From an uncultured Kordia sp. (lineage in GTDB: Bacteria; Bacteroidota; Bacteroidia; Flavobacteriales; Flavobacteriaceae): a stretch of DNA of 64,000 nt. Each line of letters begins with the position of its first letter. Position 1 is the first letter of the stretch. The translations under genes were made by a program, and so were the position numbers. The stretch covers positions 372,001-436,000 of the forward strand of contig NZ_CANLEA010000002.1 of assembly GCF_947489565.1 (NCBI RefSeq), read 5' to 3'. The notes below the pieces were generated by a model. That model had not been told where the DNA came from and searched no databases. It was given only the letters and a program-made list of their open reading frames with translations. Of this stretch, positions 26,254-35,282 are shown one piece after another.

Positions 26254-27507
26254 CTATTTTTTCTTCTTCCCAAAAAATGTAATCTCAGCTTCTATGATTT
26301 CGCCGTTACGATCTACTTTTACAGTCGTTTTGTTGCCATTTTCAAATTTAGACAACGCTCGCATATAGGTTTTCATATCCGTTACTTCGTGCTCGCCTAA
26401 TTGTACCACAACATCACCTTTTTGCAAACCTGCTTTTTGTGCGGGACGATTTTCGCTAATACCATCAATACGCATGCCTTTTCCGTCAAATAGATAATCT
26501 GGAATAACGCCCAACGTTACTTTGAATCGTGGTGTATCATCAGATTCATTGACGGTTTTGGTAAATGCTAATTTTTCTTTCGAATTGACTTGTGAAATGA
26601 CACGGTGAATGAAATTTGCTATCTGAAGCATTCCGTCATAATTTAACTTTTCCAAATCGTCTGACGGTTTATGGTAATCTACATGTTGTCCTGTAAATAA
26701 GTGCAATACTGGAATATCTTGCAAGTAGAAAGATGTATGATCTGAAGGTCCAACTCCAGACGGATTCAATTTAAAATCGAACGTATGTTCACTATTGGCT
26801 TTCTCTACAGCTTCTTGCCAACTTGGTGAAGTTCCGGTTCCATAAATTGCTAAGGTTTTATTTTTCTTCAATCGACCAACCATGTCCATATTGATCATAT
26901 AATTTACTTTCGTTAGATCGATTGTTGGATTTTTCACAAAATAGTTAGAGCCTAACAAGCCCATTTCTTCTCCCGAAAAAGCAATAAATAGATAATTGTT
27001 TTCTGTATTTGTATCTAGCAATTTATCTGCCAAATACAACATCACCGATACGCCACTTGCATTATCATCTGCTCCATTATGTACCATAGGTTCTCCTCTG
27101 TGTAACGAACCTTCTTGTCCCATTCCTAAATGATCGTAATGTGCACCAATGACAATTGTATTGTCTGCTTTATTATCAATATAACCAATTACATTTCTTC
27201 CTGTAACCGATTGTTTTCCATTTCCTTTTCCATATTCAACTTCTGCATGCGGATCTGTTTTGGGTGTAAATGTAAATGCCTGAATATATTCGTTGGTGCC
27301 TTTTGGCAGAATTCCTAACTCTTTGAAACGATTTGCAATGTGCGATGCGGCTAACATTTCACCTTCTGTGCCTGTGGCTCTTCCTTTTAATTTATCATCT
27401 GCCAAGACTTCGATGTCTTGTTTGATGCGGTTTTCGATGGGACGTTCTGTTTTACAAGCACATACAAATGCTAAAAAAAGAATTACAAATACTAGTTTCT
27501 TGCACAT
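26254..27507 (-). CDS. M28-family zinc aminopeptidase with C-terminal PDZ domain, lipoprotein
   Basis: Lipoprotein signal (FLAFVCAC) then a co-catalytic two-zinc M28 peptidase. The zinc and catalytic motifs are GAHYDHLG, HNGADDNASG, SGEEMGLLGS, NMDMVGR and PSDHTSFY, in the family order. The PDZ domain (about 320-410) includes GISENRPAQKAGLQKGDVV and probably binds peptide ends. The 417-residue enzyme would trim peptides in the periplasm or at the outer membrane. Its start is 43 bases from the divergent TolB-like gene, so the two share a promoter region. Confidence 0.93.
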   Translation of the reverse strand: MCKKLVFVILFLAFVCACKTERPIENRIKQDIEVLADDKLKGRATGTEGEMLAASHIANRFKELGILPKGTNEYIQAFTFTPKTDPHAEVEYGKGNGKQSVTGRNVIGYIDNKADNTIVIGAHYDHLGMGQEGSLHRGEPMVHNGADDNASGVSVMLYLADKLLDTNTENNYLFIAFSGEEMGLLGSNYFVKNPTIDLTKVNYMINMDMVGRLKKNKTLAIYGTGTSPSWQEAVEKANSEHTFDFKLNPSGVGPSDHTSFYLQDIPVLHLFTGQHVDYHKPSDDLEKLNYDGMLQIANFIHRVISQVNSKEKLAFTKTVNESDDTPRFKVTLGVIPDYLFDGKGMRIDGISENRPAQKAGLQKGDVVVQLGEHEVTDMKTYMRALSKFENGNKTTVKVDRNGEIIEAEITFFGKKKK

Positions 27508-27550
27508 AAGAAGTTATTTTTGTGCTAAATTATCAAAATATTAGTACGCT

Positions 27551-28666
27551 ATGACACGAATTTTTGTTTTAATGCTATGCTTTGTTCTTTTTTCTTGCAA
27601 AGAAACTTCAAAAGAAAAAACGAAAACGACCAATTCTGAGTCGAAAGAAACCGTAAAAACTGCTTCTGACAATCCACTAATCTATCCAGAAGAAAAATAC
27701 TTTAAAAACATTCGTCAAGTTACTTTTGGTGGCGATAATGCTGAAGCATACTGGAGTTTTGATGACAAACAATTAATCTTCCAGTCGAATAATACAAAAT
27801 GGAATGTGTCTTGTGATCAAATGTTTTTGATGAATATTGACGAAACGTTTAAAGACAACATGCCGCCAATGGTAAGTACGGGAAAAGGAAGAACAACCTG
27901 TTCGTATTTTTTACCCGATAACAAACACATTATTTATTCGTCTACACATTTGGTAGATGAAAAATGTCCAGATGTACCGTTACGTAAAAACGGAAAGTAT
28001 ATTTGGCCTGTATATGATTCGTTTGACATTTTTGTGGCCGATTTGGAAGGAAATATCGTGAAGCAATTGACACATGAAAAAGGATACGATGCTGAACCAA
28101 CTGTTTCGCCAAAAGGTGATAAAATTGTGTTTACCTCAACACGTAGTGGTGATTTAGAATTGTATACGATGAATATTGACGGAACTGATGTACAACAAAT
28201 CACAGACGAATTGGGTTATGATGGTGGCGCTTTCTTTTCACCTGATGGGACAAAAATTATTTTTAGATCGTCGCGTCCAAGAACCAAAGAAGAAATCAAA
28301 GAATACAAAGAATTATTGGCAGAAGGCTTGGTACAACCAACCGAAATGGAATTATACATTTGCAATGCTGATGGAAGCGATTTACAACAATTAACCGATT
28401 TAGGAAATGCCAATTGGAGTCCATTTTTCCATCCTTCAGGAGAAAAAATCATCTTCTCATCAAATCATGAAAGCGAACGTGGATTTCCATTCAATTTATA
28501 TATGATTAATATTGATGGAACAGGTTTGGAACGCATTACACATAGTGAAACTTTTGATGCTTTTCCAGTATTTTCAAACGACGGAAAAAAGTTAGCTTTT
28601 TCATCTAACAGAAATAATGGTGGCGGAAGAGATACCAATCTTTTTATTGCAGAATGGCAAGAATAA
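27551..28666 (+). CDS. TolB-like beta-propeller lipoprotein (PD40 repeats)
   Basis: A 371-residue lipoprotein (signal ending LFSC). It carries PD40/WD40-like repeats: FTSTRSGDLELYTMNIDGTDVQQIT, FSPDGTKIIFRSSR and FSSNRNNGGG are typical propeller blades. Such proteins bind partners or peptides at the envelope and are often fused to or paired with peptidases. It is divergent from the M28 peptidase gene, which supports a shared peptide-handling role. No catalytic domain is present. Confidence 0.88.
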   Translation: MTRIFVLMLCFVLFSCKETSKEKTKTTNSESKETVKTASDNPLIYPEEKYFKNIRQVTFGGDNAEAYWSFDDKQLIFQSNNTKWNVSCDQMFLMNIDETFKDNMPPMVSTGKGRTTCSYFLPDNKHIIYSSTHLVDEKCPDVPLRKNGKYIWPVYDSFDIFVADLEGNIVKQLTHEKGYDAEPTVSPKGDKIVFTSTRSGDLELYTMNIDGTDVQQITDELGYDGGAFFSPDGTKIIFRSSRPRTKEEIKEYKELLAEGLVQPTEMELYICNADGSDLQQLTDLGNANWSPFFHPSGEKIIFSSNHESERGFPFNLYMINIDGTGLERITHSETFDAFPVFSNDGKKLAFSSNRNNGGGRDTNLFIAEWQE

Positions 28667-28681
28667 ATTTAACGTACATGT

Positions 28682-29485
28682 ATGATTCTTGAAGCTATTT
28701 CCAAAGACAGACCTAATTTTACTACAGATTTAGATCTTGTAGATAGAAGCACAACTTCAATTGCGATAAGTGACAAAACAAGAGGTTTGTCTTTTATTCA
28801 AGAATTCAATTTTAAAAAAGTGTGGTTGATTTGTGTGAATCAAAAAGCATTTGAAAAAATAATTCCGCATATTTCACCCGAATATTTAAACCTGTATGGT
28901 TGCAGAGTAAAGGATTTATCACTTTTAGAAACTCTTACGAAGGTAGAAACCATTGTAAATGTTTGGAATACAAAAACGCTGCAATTTTGGGATTTTAGCA
29001 AAAATAAAAACCTAAAACAGCTCTATTTAGGAGATCTCACTAAAGTAAATACCTTAGAAGATTTAGCAAAAGCAACCTCGGTAGAAGATTTACAAATTTC
29101 TGGTGGAATGGGCTCAAATTGGAAAGTTTCTTCATTGGCACCTTTGGCTTCATTAACAAACCTAAAATCGTTGAGTTTATCTGCAATGAACGTAGCAGAC
29201 AAAAGTTTGCAGCCACTTTCTAGTTTAGTTACGTTGGAAGAATTGGCAATTTCCAATCAATTTTCAACGGCAGAATTTGCACGACTTTCTACACAATTAA
29301 AAAACACTTCTTGTGATAAGTTTTCTCCTTTTTCATCAGCTTGTATAGAAGACGGAAATGGAACTATTGTTGCTGATATAATGATCACGGGAAGTAGAAA
29401 ACCATTTTTACATTCAAAAAAAGATACTGAAAAAATAGCGCAGTATGTTCAAAAGTTTAACAAACTTGTCGCTTCTTTTACATAA
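28682..29485 (+). CDS. leucine-rich-repeat-like protein of unknown function
   Basis: The 267-residue protein shows irregular LRR-like repeats of about 22-25 residues (for example LKQLYLGDLTKVNTLEDL and LTNLKSLSLSAMNVADKSL) at about 75-205. A C-terminal region with a Cys pair follows. There is no signal peptide, so it is probably cytoplasmic. It begins 15 bases after the TolB-like gene and may be co-transcribed. A protein-binding role is likely from the fold; no partner is evident. Confidence 0.7.
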   Translation: MILEAISKDRPNFTTDLDLVDRSTTSIAISDKTRGLSFIQEFNFKKVWLICVNQKAFEKIIPHISPEYLNLYGCRVKDLSLLETLTKVETIVNVWNTKTLQFWDFSKNKNLKQLYLGDLTKVNTLEDLAKATSVEDLQISGGMGSNWKVSSLAPLASLTNLKSLSLSAMNVADKSLQPLSSLVTLEELAISNQFSTAEFARLSTQLKNTSCDKFSPFSSACIEDGNGTIVADIMITGSRKPFLHSKKDTEKIAQYVQKFNKLVASFT

Positions 29486-29755
29486 AGCTCCTTACAATTT
29501 ATACATCCAGCATTACACCTTTTTAACTTTCATAATTGCTTAAAAAATCTCTTTTTGCCACTTAAAATAATTCTAAGTCTTCTAAAATTTTATATGTGAA
29601 ATATTGCCTATACTGACAAAACTGACATTAGATAATTGAAAACTGACAAATTGCAAAATAGTCTATAAATCCAGCGTAGAACTGTTTCAATTCCTCATAA
29701 TTTACTCTTCCTTTTAGTATATTTAAGAACCATTAACTTATTAAATTACAACAGT

Positions 29756-29923
29756 ATGAAAAAAAGTATGAGAAAAATGCAATTAAAAAAGCGTTCAATT
29801 TCTGAATTAAATGCTAGACAAGTAAATGGAGGATTGCCTCCAACAACTTCTTTGATCTCTGCATTTTGTCCAACTAGAATTTACGTTGGAGAAGATCTTT
29901 GCTTAACAATGCAACAACAATAA
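29756..29923 (+). CDS. small GG-leader precursor peptide (55 residues)
   Basis: Reads MKKSMRKMQLKKRSISEL, then ARQVNGG as the leader end, and a short core with two Cys (AFCPTR, EDLCLT) ending MQQQ. The leader matches the LKKxxISEL pattern of Bacteroidota GG-type precursors. Two in-frame downstream Met codons could also serve as starts. The 270-base region upstream (29486-29755) holds no gene but contains ACTGACAAAACTGACA, similar to a word upstream of the four-peptide cluster. No maturation genes are nearby. Confidence 0.7.
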   Translation: MKKSMRKMQLKKRSISELNARQVNGGLPPTTSLISAFCPTRIYVGEDLCLTMQQQ

Positions 29924-29931
29924 CAAACATT

Positions 29932-29969
29932 AATATCTGGAAAATGATTTATGCCATTTTCCAGATATT
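29932..29969. terminator. 15-bp perfect hairpin between convergent genes
   Basis: AATATCTGGAAAATG (29932-29946) and its exact complement (29955-29969) with an 8-base loop. It lies between the peptide gene and the amidase gene. There is no strong T-run on either side, so termination is likely but not certain. Confidence 0.65.
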
Positions 29970-29972
29970 CTA

Positions 29973-30917
29973 TTATGTACAAATCAAGGCTATTTGACCT
30001 GTATTTACGTTAAACACCATTTGTTGTACTGTAATGCCCATGATTACATTTTTATCCTTTAAAACTTCCAAACAATCCTGTTTTCGTTTTATGTCTTTTT
30101 CTCGTAATAATTTTGTTGTTATATCAAATCGTCCACAAGAAGTGGCTTGCAAAATATTGCCTGCTGCTCTTCCATTTTGCAGTTGTTTATAATCGTTGGT
30201 TACTACAATAAAATCTTCATTTGAAATACGCGTTGCTGTTCTTTTCGGAGTGCGTTCAATTACTACTTTTTCATTCGAATGTGTTCCCGAAAGCAACAAT
30301 AAGCAATCACAAATAATAGGTGTGTTTTCCAGTTTAATTTTCGCTTCTTCAAATGATTCACAGCTTTCCAACACATCACGCAATACAAATGAAATTGGCA
30401 ATGCTAATGCTGCTTGATCTTCACTTAGAACTGCATTTAACGTAATGGCAAATTTTTGCGGTTTTATTCCCGAAAGTGAGCCTACAAATCCTGGCCAACC
30501 AATGGTTTTAAAAACCGTTTTTCCATCTTTTTGATAGTCAAAAATCATCGAATGTGTACTTAATATATTCTCATCTGTATGCCAATCTAGGTTACGTGCA
30601 TGCAACATTTCGCTGCCATTCCAAGTTGCAAAAGCTGTGCAACCAAAATATAGTTTCAATACATCGTAATACAAATTTGCTACTAAAATTTCATTCACTG
30701 AAAAATCTGAAATAGCTGCAATGCTTTGTATTTCTTGCACATAGGTTTCATTAACAAATTGTTCTTTGTACAATTCAACACCTTCAAAAATAAACTCTGC
30801 TCCGGTAAAATCATTCAAGTAACATTGTATTAATTCGTTAATTTCTTTTTTATATACTGATAGAAATGACCAACGTTCACTTGCTGGCAAGTCTAAATTT
30901 ATAATATACGTTTTCAT
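29973..30917 (-). CDS. NAAA/acid ceramidase-like amide hydrolase (Ntn, choloylglycine hydrolase fold)
   Basis: Resembles N-acylethanolamine-hydrolysing acid amidase and acid ceramidase. The catalytic Cys candidate lies in FGCTAFATWNG (about 94), followed by LHARNLDW and GWPGFVGSLSG, then ITLNA. These enzymes self-cleave before the Cys and hydrolyse linear amide bonds of N-acyl compounds. The 314-residue protein has no signal peptide, unlike the secreted animal enzymes. It is the last gene of the RtcB/PrfH island, 5 bases after the nucleotidyltransferase-like gene. What an amidase would do in ribosome repair is unclear. Confidence 0.8.
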   Translation of the reverse strand: MKTYIINLDLPASERWSFLSVYKKEINELIQCYLNDFTGAEFIFEGVELYKEQFVNETYVQEIQSIAAISDFSVNEILVANLYYDVLKLYFGCTAFATWNGSEMLHARNLDWHTDENILSTHSMIFDYQKDGKTVFKTIGWPGFVGSLSGIKPQKFAITLNAVLSEDQAALALPISFVLRDVLESCESFEEAKIKLENTPIICDCLLLLSGTHSNEKVVIERTPKRTATRISNEDFIVVTNDYKQLQNGRAAGNILQATSCGRFDITTKLLREKDIKRKQDCLEVLKDKNVIMGITVQQMVFNVNTGQIALICT

Positions 30918-30922
30918 GTTTT

Positions 30923-31471
30923 CTATTCTTTTGGTATGGTAACCAATGCTGAATGATCAAGTGGATCAATATTTTTAGCTAATAAGCGGATGGCGGCTTG
31001 TACTGCCCAACATTTATCACTAGAATGAATATTACTATATAAACTCAGTAAAAATGTGGGTTCTACTACATTCCATTCTTTTACGAATCGTGATGGAACT
31101 TCTGATTTGACAAAGAAATCTATCGTAATTCTGATGGATTTTCCTGTCTCAGTTTCCACTGTTTTTTCGTAGCGTCTAAAATTTTCTTCACTTTGCAAAT
31201 GATCATAACGCGTCCATACTTTTTTAAAATCTCGTTGGTGTAATACATACATAACTTCTGCAACATTTCTCGGATCTACAAAGACATCAATATCTTTATG
31301 ATCGTGTGCATGTTTGTATTCTGTATGTCCTTCTGGCGATAAAAAATGCCAAGCCCAACCGCCTGATAAAATCACAAATTCTCTCAGAAATTGCAATTCA
31401 AGTAAAGACAGTGAAATACGGTCTTGCGGCCATACTTCACCGTATCTTTTTTTGTTATGTGGTGCTCCCAT
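30923..31471 (-). CDS. nucleotidyltransferase-like protein
   Basis: The 182-residue protein has a GGWAWHF motif at about 37-43 followed by DHKDIDVFVDP at about 56-66. This pattern resembles the GG/GS-x-DxD core of minimal nucleotidyltransferases such as AbiEii/MNT-type or LinB-like enzymes. It is followed by basic and aromatic segments (RYDHLQSEENFRRYEK). It begins 8 bases after prfH and lies 5 bases before the amidase, so it is co-transcribed. It could add or transfer a nucleotide to RNA or protein; activity is inference. Confidence 0.65.
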   Translation of the reverse strand: MGAPHNKKRYGEVWPQDRISLSLLELQFLREFVILSGGWAWHFLSPEGHTEYKHAHDHKDIDVFVDPRNVAEVMYVLHQRDFKKVWTRYDHLQSEENFRRYEKTVETETGKSIRITIDFFVKSEVPSRFVKEWNVVEPTFLLSLYSNIHSSDKCWAVQAAIRLLAKNIDPLDHSALVTIPKE

Positions 31472-31479
31472 AAGTTGTT

Positions 31480-32076
31480 CTATTTTTTAAAAACTTGCAC
31501 TGGATTTCCCAATTGCAGCTGTTTGTGCTGCATCCACTTTTGCTTTTCCATTGCGTTTTGACGTTGTTGATTTTGCGCATTAATCGCCATATTCAACCGT
31601 ACAAATGCTAGTTTTTTGTTTAAAAATTGCGAGCGTTCTTCGCTTGCTTGTACTGTAATTCCCGTAGGAATATGTGTCATGCTTACCGCCGTTTCTACTT
31701 TGTTTACATGCTGTCCACCAGCTCCAGAACTTCGTGCTGTTTTGATTTGCACTTCTTTTGGAGACCACAAAATTTGTGTAGGCATTACGTATACTTTCAC
31801 ATTCACAAACCAGTTTTTACGCTGATGATGTGCGCGATACGGACTCCTAAAAATAAATTGTACCGTTCCTTGCCAATGCTTTTTAAAATCAGCTGCATCG
31901 CCAGTAGCACGTAACCAAACTGATTTATAGTTTTGGTATTTAGTCGCTACCAATTCAATGACAGTGAAAGTAAAATTTGGCAATCGCATTAGTTTTTCTG
32001 TTAAGTGTTTTACGGCGAGGCGACATTCTTCAGGTCCTGAACCTGAGGAAATTTGCACCCAAAATTGATTGTCCAT
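31480..32076 (-). CDS. prfH: peptide chain release factor H
   Basis: PrfH is a short release-factor homologue that frees peptides from ribosomes with damaged decoding centres and is known to pair with RtcB2-type RNA ligase. The 198-residue protein keeps the GGQ catalytic loop (residues 120-122 in SGAGGQHVNKVET). It has no codon-recognition domain of the usual class I factors, as expected for PrfH. The gene sits downstream of rtcB, separated by a TPR gene and dispersed repeats. Identification is strong from size, GGQ context and the linked ligase. Confidence 0.9.
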   Translation of the reverse strand: MDNQFWVQISSGSGPEECRLAVKHLTEKLMRLPNFTFTVIELVATKYQNYKSVWLRATGDAADFKKHWQGTVQFIFRSPYRAHHQRKNWFVNVKVYVMPTQILWSPKEVQIKTARSSGAGGQHVNKVETAVSMTHIPTGITVQASEERSQFLNKKLAFVRLNMAINAQNQQRQNAMEKQKWMQHKQLQLGNPVQVFKK

Positions 32077-32163
32077 AATTTCTATATTTTTTATTTAATC
32101 TGAGTTTGATCTGACACTAGCTGTCATTCTGCACTTGATGCGGAATCCACTTTGAAATTTTAT

Positions 32164-32190
32164 GGATTCCTGCCTTCGCAGGAATGACAT
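32164..32190. repeat. dispersed repeat family A (TTCCTGCCTnCGCAGGAATGACA), copy 1
   Basis: GATTCCTGCCTTCGCAGGAATGACA-type short palindrome, 28 bases downstream of the TPR gene stop (minus strand). Copies occur at 33034, 38104 and 40361. It sits in the 141-base gap between the TPR and prfH genes, which also has a diverged GTCATTCTGCACTTGATGCGGAATC word. Confidence 0.8.
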
Positions 32191-32217
32191 TTGAAATCAT
32201 ATTAAACTCATACTTGA

Positions 32218-32778
32218 TTAATCTAACATAGAATTAAATTTCACGTTAGTTGTTGTTTTGTTTTTACGTTTTGATTTTTTCTTCTTTGACTTCTTTCCAA
32301 CGTTCATTTTTTCATTTACACGTTTTAATTGACCGTCAATGAAGTATCTAAAATTATTATTCATCGCACACTTTTTAGCAGCTTTCAAATTCGTCTTTGC
32401 TTCTTTGAATTGCTCCAATTTCTCATGTATCATTGCTTTTGCATGGTACAATCGCGCTTTGTCTGTTTGTAGTAATGAAAAACCAACTTCTAATACATGT
32501 TCGGCTTCACTGTAATCACAAACATCAATTAATAAGTATGGATAGAAATAATAGGTTTCTACATATTCATGATCTATACATAAGGCACGATGGTAGTATT
32601 CACGGGCTTTCACATAATCATGTGCTTGTTCGTGATAAATTTTTCCCATCAAATAATTAGCGCCTGCATGATCGTTTCCACCTAATATGTATTGTAATTT
32701 TTCTACACATTGTTCTATGTCATACGAATAGCTTTCTAATGCTTGAATGAATAATATATCATTTGTATATGTTGACAT
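32218..32778 (-). CDS. tetratricopeptide-repeat protein with basic tail
   Basis: The 186-residue protein carries about four TPR-like helical pairs (for example YVKAREYYHRALCID and EAEHVLEVGFSLLQ). A very basic C-terminal tail (KKSKKKKSKRKNK at about 160-172) is typical of RNA- or ribosome-binding extensions. No catalytic residues are seen. It lies between rtcB and prfH on the same strand, with repeats on both sides, so co-transcription is likely but the gaps are larger than elsewhere. A scaffolding role on damaged ribosomes or RNA is a reasonable hypothesis. Confidence 0.75.
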   Translation of the reverse strand: MSTYTNDILFIQALESYSYDIEQCVEKLQYILGGNDHAGANYLMGKIYHEQAHDYVKAREYYHRALCIDHEYVETYYFYPYLLIDVCDYSEAEHVLEVGFSLLQTDKARLYHAKAMIHEKLEQFKEAKTNLKAAKKCAMNNNFRYFIDGQLKRVNEKMNVGKKSKKKKSKRKNKTTTNVKFNSMLD

Positions 32779-32803
32779 TTTTTGTCTCTTTTTTTGTTTT
32801 CGT

Positions 32804-32931
32804 TAGTTCGAGTGACAAATCTGTGATTTGGTGTATCGAGAACTACTTTGGAGTATTATATTTTGAATTTCTAAGTTCTTCTCGATACAATTTTTCTTCA
32901 TTTTATTTCGAAAAATCACTCGAAGTGACGT
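32804..32931. repeat. dispersed palindromic repeat family B, copy 3
   Basis: About 128 bases with outer words (GTTCGAGTGAC and its mate CACTCGAAGTGAC) and inner TATCGAGAAC and TTCTCGATA. It occupies most of the 288-base gap between rtcB and the TPR gene. No coding potential. Confidence 0.7.
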
Positions 32932-32973
32932 TTATGTTTTATTTAGTTTCATTTTTTTACCATCTCCATTTAG

Positions 32974-33014
32974 AATACTAGAGAAACCTTGAGAACCTTA
33001 GTTTCCCTAGTATT
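32974..33014 (-). repeat. 14-bp inverted repeat after rtcB
   Basis: AATACTAGAGAAAC (32974-32987) pairs with GTTTCCCTAGTATT (33001-33014), with one wobble pair on the minus strand and a 13-base loop. It could slow or protect the rtcB transcript end; there is no U-run for classic termination. Confidence 0.5.
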
Positions 33015-33033
33015 TTGTGAAGACGCAACTCAA

Positions 33034-33058
33034 GATTCCTGCCTGCGCAGGAATGACA
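33034..33058. repeat. dispersed repeat family A, copy 2
   Basis: GATTCCTGCCTGCGCAGGAATGACA, a near-perfect small palindrome, 8 bases downstream of the rtcB stop (minus strand). Confidence 0.85.
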
Positions 33059-33066
33059 AAAAGGAA

Positions 33067-34464
33067 TTAGCGATCCATGCGCACAATTTTTGGTGTAAAA
33101 CTTCCAACAACTTCTACCAATTCTGTTTGATTGCTCATGACTTGGTGAATGTTTTTGTATGCCATTGGTGCTTCGTCAATTCCACCACCAATTAAAGTGA
33201 CTCCATGGTCTTTTAATTGCTTCTTTATCTCACTTTGTGTGATGGTTTGTTTGGCTTTTCGTCTTGATAATTGACGTCCAGCTCCATGAGAAGCTGATTG
33301 CAACGAATGCTTGTTTCCAGTTCCTCTAACAATGAATCCTGGTGCTGTCATCGATCCTGGAATGATTCCCAAAACACCTTTTTGTGCTGGTGTAGCTCCT
33401 TTTCGGTGTACAATGAGTTCTTCTCCATTGACGATTTCTTTCCAAGCGAAATTGTGATGATTTTCTACCATTGCCAATGGTCTTGCGCCTAAAGCTTTCC
33501 CTAAACGCTTGTGAATATCATGATGACACGCCGAAGCGTAATCGCCTGCTAAATTCATTGCCAACCAATATTCTTGCCCGTCATGTGTATTTAAATCCAG
33601 CCACGCTAGGTTTTTCGCTTCTCCAGGTAACGGCGTTTGTTGTATTGCTAATTTTGTGTAATGTTTTGCAATATTAGCGCCCAAACCACGCGATCCGCTG
33701 TGCGACAGAATTCCCAAATACTTCCCGATAGGAATATTGAATTCGTTGTTTACATCAGAAATATCTACGATTCCAAATTCTACAAAGTGATTTCCTCCAC
33801 CAGAAGAACCTAATTGCTTATATGCCTTTTTGAACAGTTTCTTTACCGTTGGAATGTCTCTGAATTCCGAGCGATCAAAGATTTCATGATCGTTGATACG
33901 CTTGTGAGTTTCGTAACCTCCAAATTTGGTATGTTCTTGTAACATATTCACATACTTGTCGCGATGTCCATCAATGTAAGACGCTGGAATATCGTATAAC
34001 GATAAACACATTCTACAACCAATATCGACACCAACTCCATACGGAATTACGGCATCTTTTGCCGCCAATACACCACCAATTGGCAAACCGTATCCTGCAT
34101 GTCCATCGGGCATTAATGCGCCTGCTTTTGCAATAGGCAATTTTAACGCGGTGTACAATTGATGTTTTGCTTCTTCTTCTATTCCGTTTTCGCCAAATAT
34201 GGTAAAAGGCGCACGTTTCGTTTCTAATTTTTTTGCTTCCACTTGTACAGGAGTTGTCAGTTCTTCCGCAATTCTGCCAACCATTCCATCTCCTAGATAT
34301 TTTTCAGGATTTTTAAGGATTGTCTTTAAACGCTGTAATGCTTTGTCTTTTCGTTCATGCTTAAAATTTCGTAGCATTACCTCAATAGCAATACTAATTA
34401 CTTTTCCTTTTTGTGGATACCCTATCTCTATGAGGTCTTTCCCTCTTAATTTTAATTTTGCCAT
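33067..34464 (-). CDS. rtcB: RtcB-family RNA 3'-phosphate (2',3'-cyclic phosphate) to 5'-OH ligase
   Basis: RtcB rejoins RNA cut by ribotoxins using GTP and Mn, through a GMP-histidine intermediate. The 465-residue protein shows the metal motif GVGVDIGC (Asp147, Cys150), GYGLPIGG, GGGNHFVEFG, HSGSRGLG, and GSMTAPGFIVRGTGN. The GMP-accepting His is in SASHGAGRQLSR (about 393). Together with prfH in the same island it resembles known RtcB2-PrfH ribosome-repair loci. It overlaps the upstream basic-protein gene by 13 bases, so translation is probably coupled. Archease is not seen in the window. Confidence 0.95.
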   Translation of the reverse strand: MAKLKLRGKDLIEIGYPQKGKVISIAIEVMLRNFKHERKDKALQRLKTILKNPEKYLGDGMVGRIAEELTTPVQVEAKKLETKRAPFTIFGENGIEEEAKHQLYTALKLPIAKAGALMPDGHAGYGLPIGGVLAAKDAVIPYGVGVDIGCRMCLSLYDIPASYIDGHRDKYVNMLQEHTKFGGYETHKRINDHEIFDRSEFRDIPTVKKLFKKAYKQLGSSGGGNHFVEFGIVDISDVNNEFNIPIGKYLGILSHSGSRGLGANIAKHYTKLAIQQTPLPGEAKNLAWLDLNTHDGQEYWLAMNLAGDYASACHHDIHKRLGKALGARPLAMVENHHNFAWKEIVNGEELIVHRKGATPAQKGVLGIIPGSMTAPGFIVRGTGNKHSLQSASHGAGRQLSRRKAKQTITQSEIKKQLKDHGVTLIGGGIDEAPMAYKNIHQVMSNQTELVEVVGSFTPKIVRMDR

Positions 34465-35150
34465 AATAGTTCGTCTTTTTGAACAGCTACCGAAAATCCG
34501 TTGAGTTGATTCAATAATGCATTCGTTCGTCTTCTTTCTCCTCTTTTCCTAGGAATGTATTCGTGTTTTTTCATTCCTCTTTTCCAACTATTCCATTCTT
34601 TTGCATACAAATTATAGTAGCCTGCTTTTTCTCGAATTGCTTTTAAAAGCGCTTCTTCACTTTCGAGCAAAGGATCTATAATTTTAGAGTGCGTTACGTA
34701 TGCTCTTGTAAATTTTACGCGGTAACACTCTTTGGGTATTTGCAAATAATACTTGTATCTTCTTTTTCCAAGTCTGTTTATGTATACATATACTCGAAAG
34801 AGTTTTTGTACTCCAACGGGCAACTTGTTGTAGGCTTTACGACTGATAAGTTTAAAGCTTCCATAAATTTCGTGTCGCTCTACACCTTTGTACCATTTAG
34901 CATCTGCTTTCCCTTTATCGGCTCCCCAAATTTGGGCTTTCGCCCTTTTGAAAGCTGCGATGATATGTTCATAATTTCGATAGCGTTCTATTTTGGAAGT
35001 CAGTACGACTTCTTTGAACCATCCGTGGCGAATAGGTGTTTTTAACTTTTTGTATCCTAACTCGCGTTGCAGTTCCCAAATTTCACGCAGTCTTTTTTCA
35101 ACTTGTCTGAGATGTTTTTCTCTTTGTTCTTTAATGTGAGCTGGTTTCAT
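34452..35150 (-). CDS. basic protein of unknown function coupled to rtcB
   Basis: The 232-residue protein is strongly basic (many Lys/Arg, e.g. REKHLRQVEKRLRE, RKRGERRRTNALL) with Tyr- and Trp-rich segments such as WGADKGKADAKWYKG. No family is recognised. It ends inside the rtcB start (13-base overlap), arguing that both are made together. The charge suggests RNA or ribosome binding, perhaps a substrate adaptor for the ligase; this is inference. It starts about 130 bases after the PcfJ-like gene. Confidence 0.75.
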   Translation of the reverse strand: MKPAHIKEQREKHLRQVEKRLREIWELQRELGYKKLKTPIRHGWFKEVVLTSKIERYRNYEHIIAAFKRAKAQIWGADKGKADAKWYKGVERHEIYGSFKLISRKAYNKLPVGVQKLFRVYVYINRLGKRRYKYYLQIPKECYRVKFTRAYVTHSKIIDPLLESEEALLKAIREKAGYYNLYAKEWNSWKRGMKKHEYIPRKRGERRRTNALLNQLNGFSVAVQKDELLWQN

Positions 35151-35282
35151 TATGAAAATGATTTATTATTATTTTTTCATTTTTCACGATGCTCAACATT
35201 TCTCCCAATGTTATCGAGCTAATATGCAGCTCTGTTTAGTTCTCATGATTTCTTTTTTTTGCGTCTTTACTTATGCGTTTAT

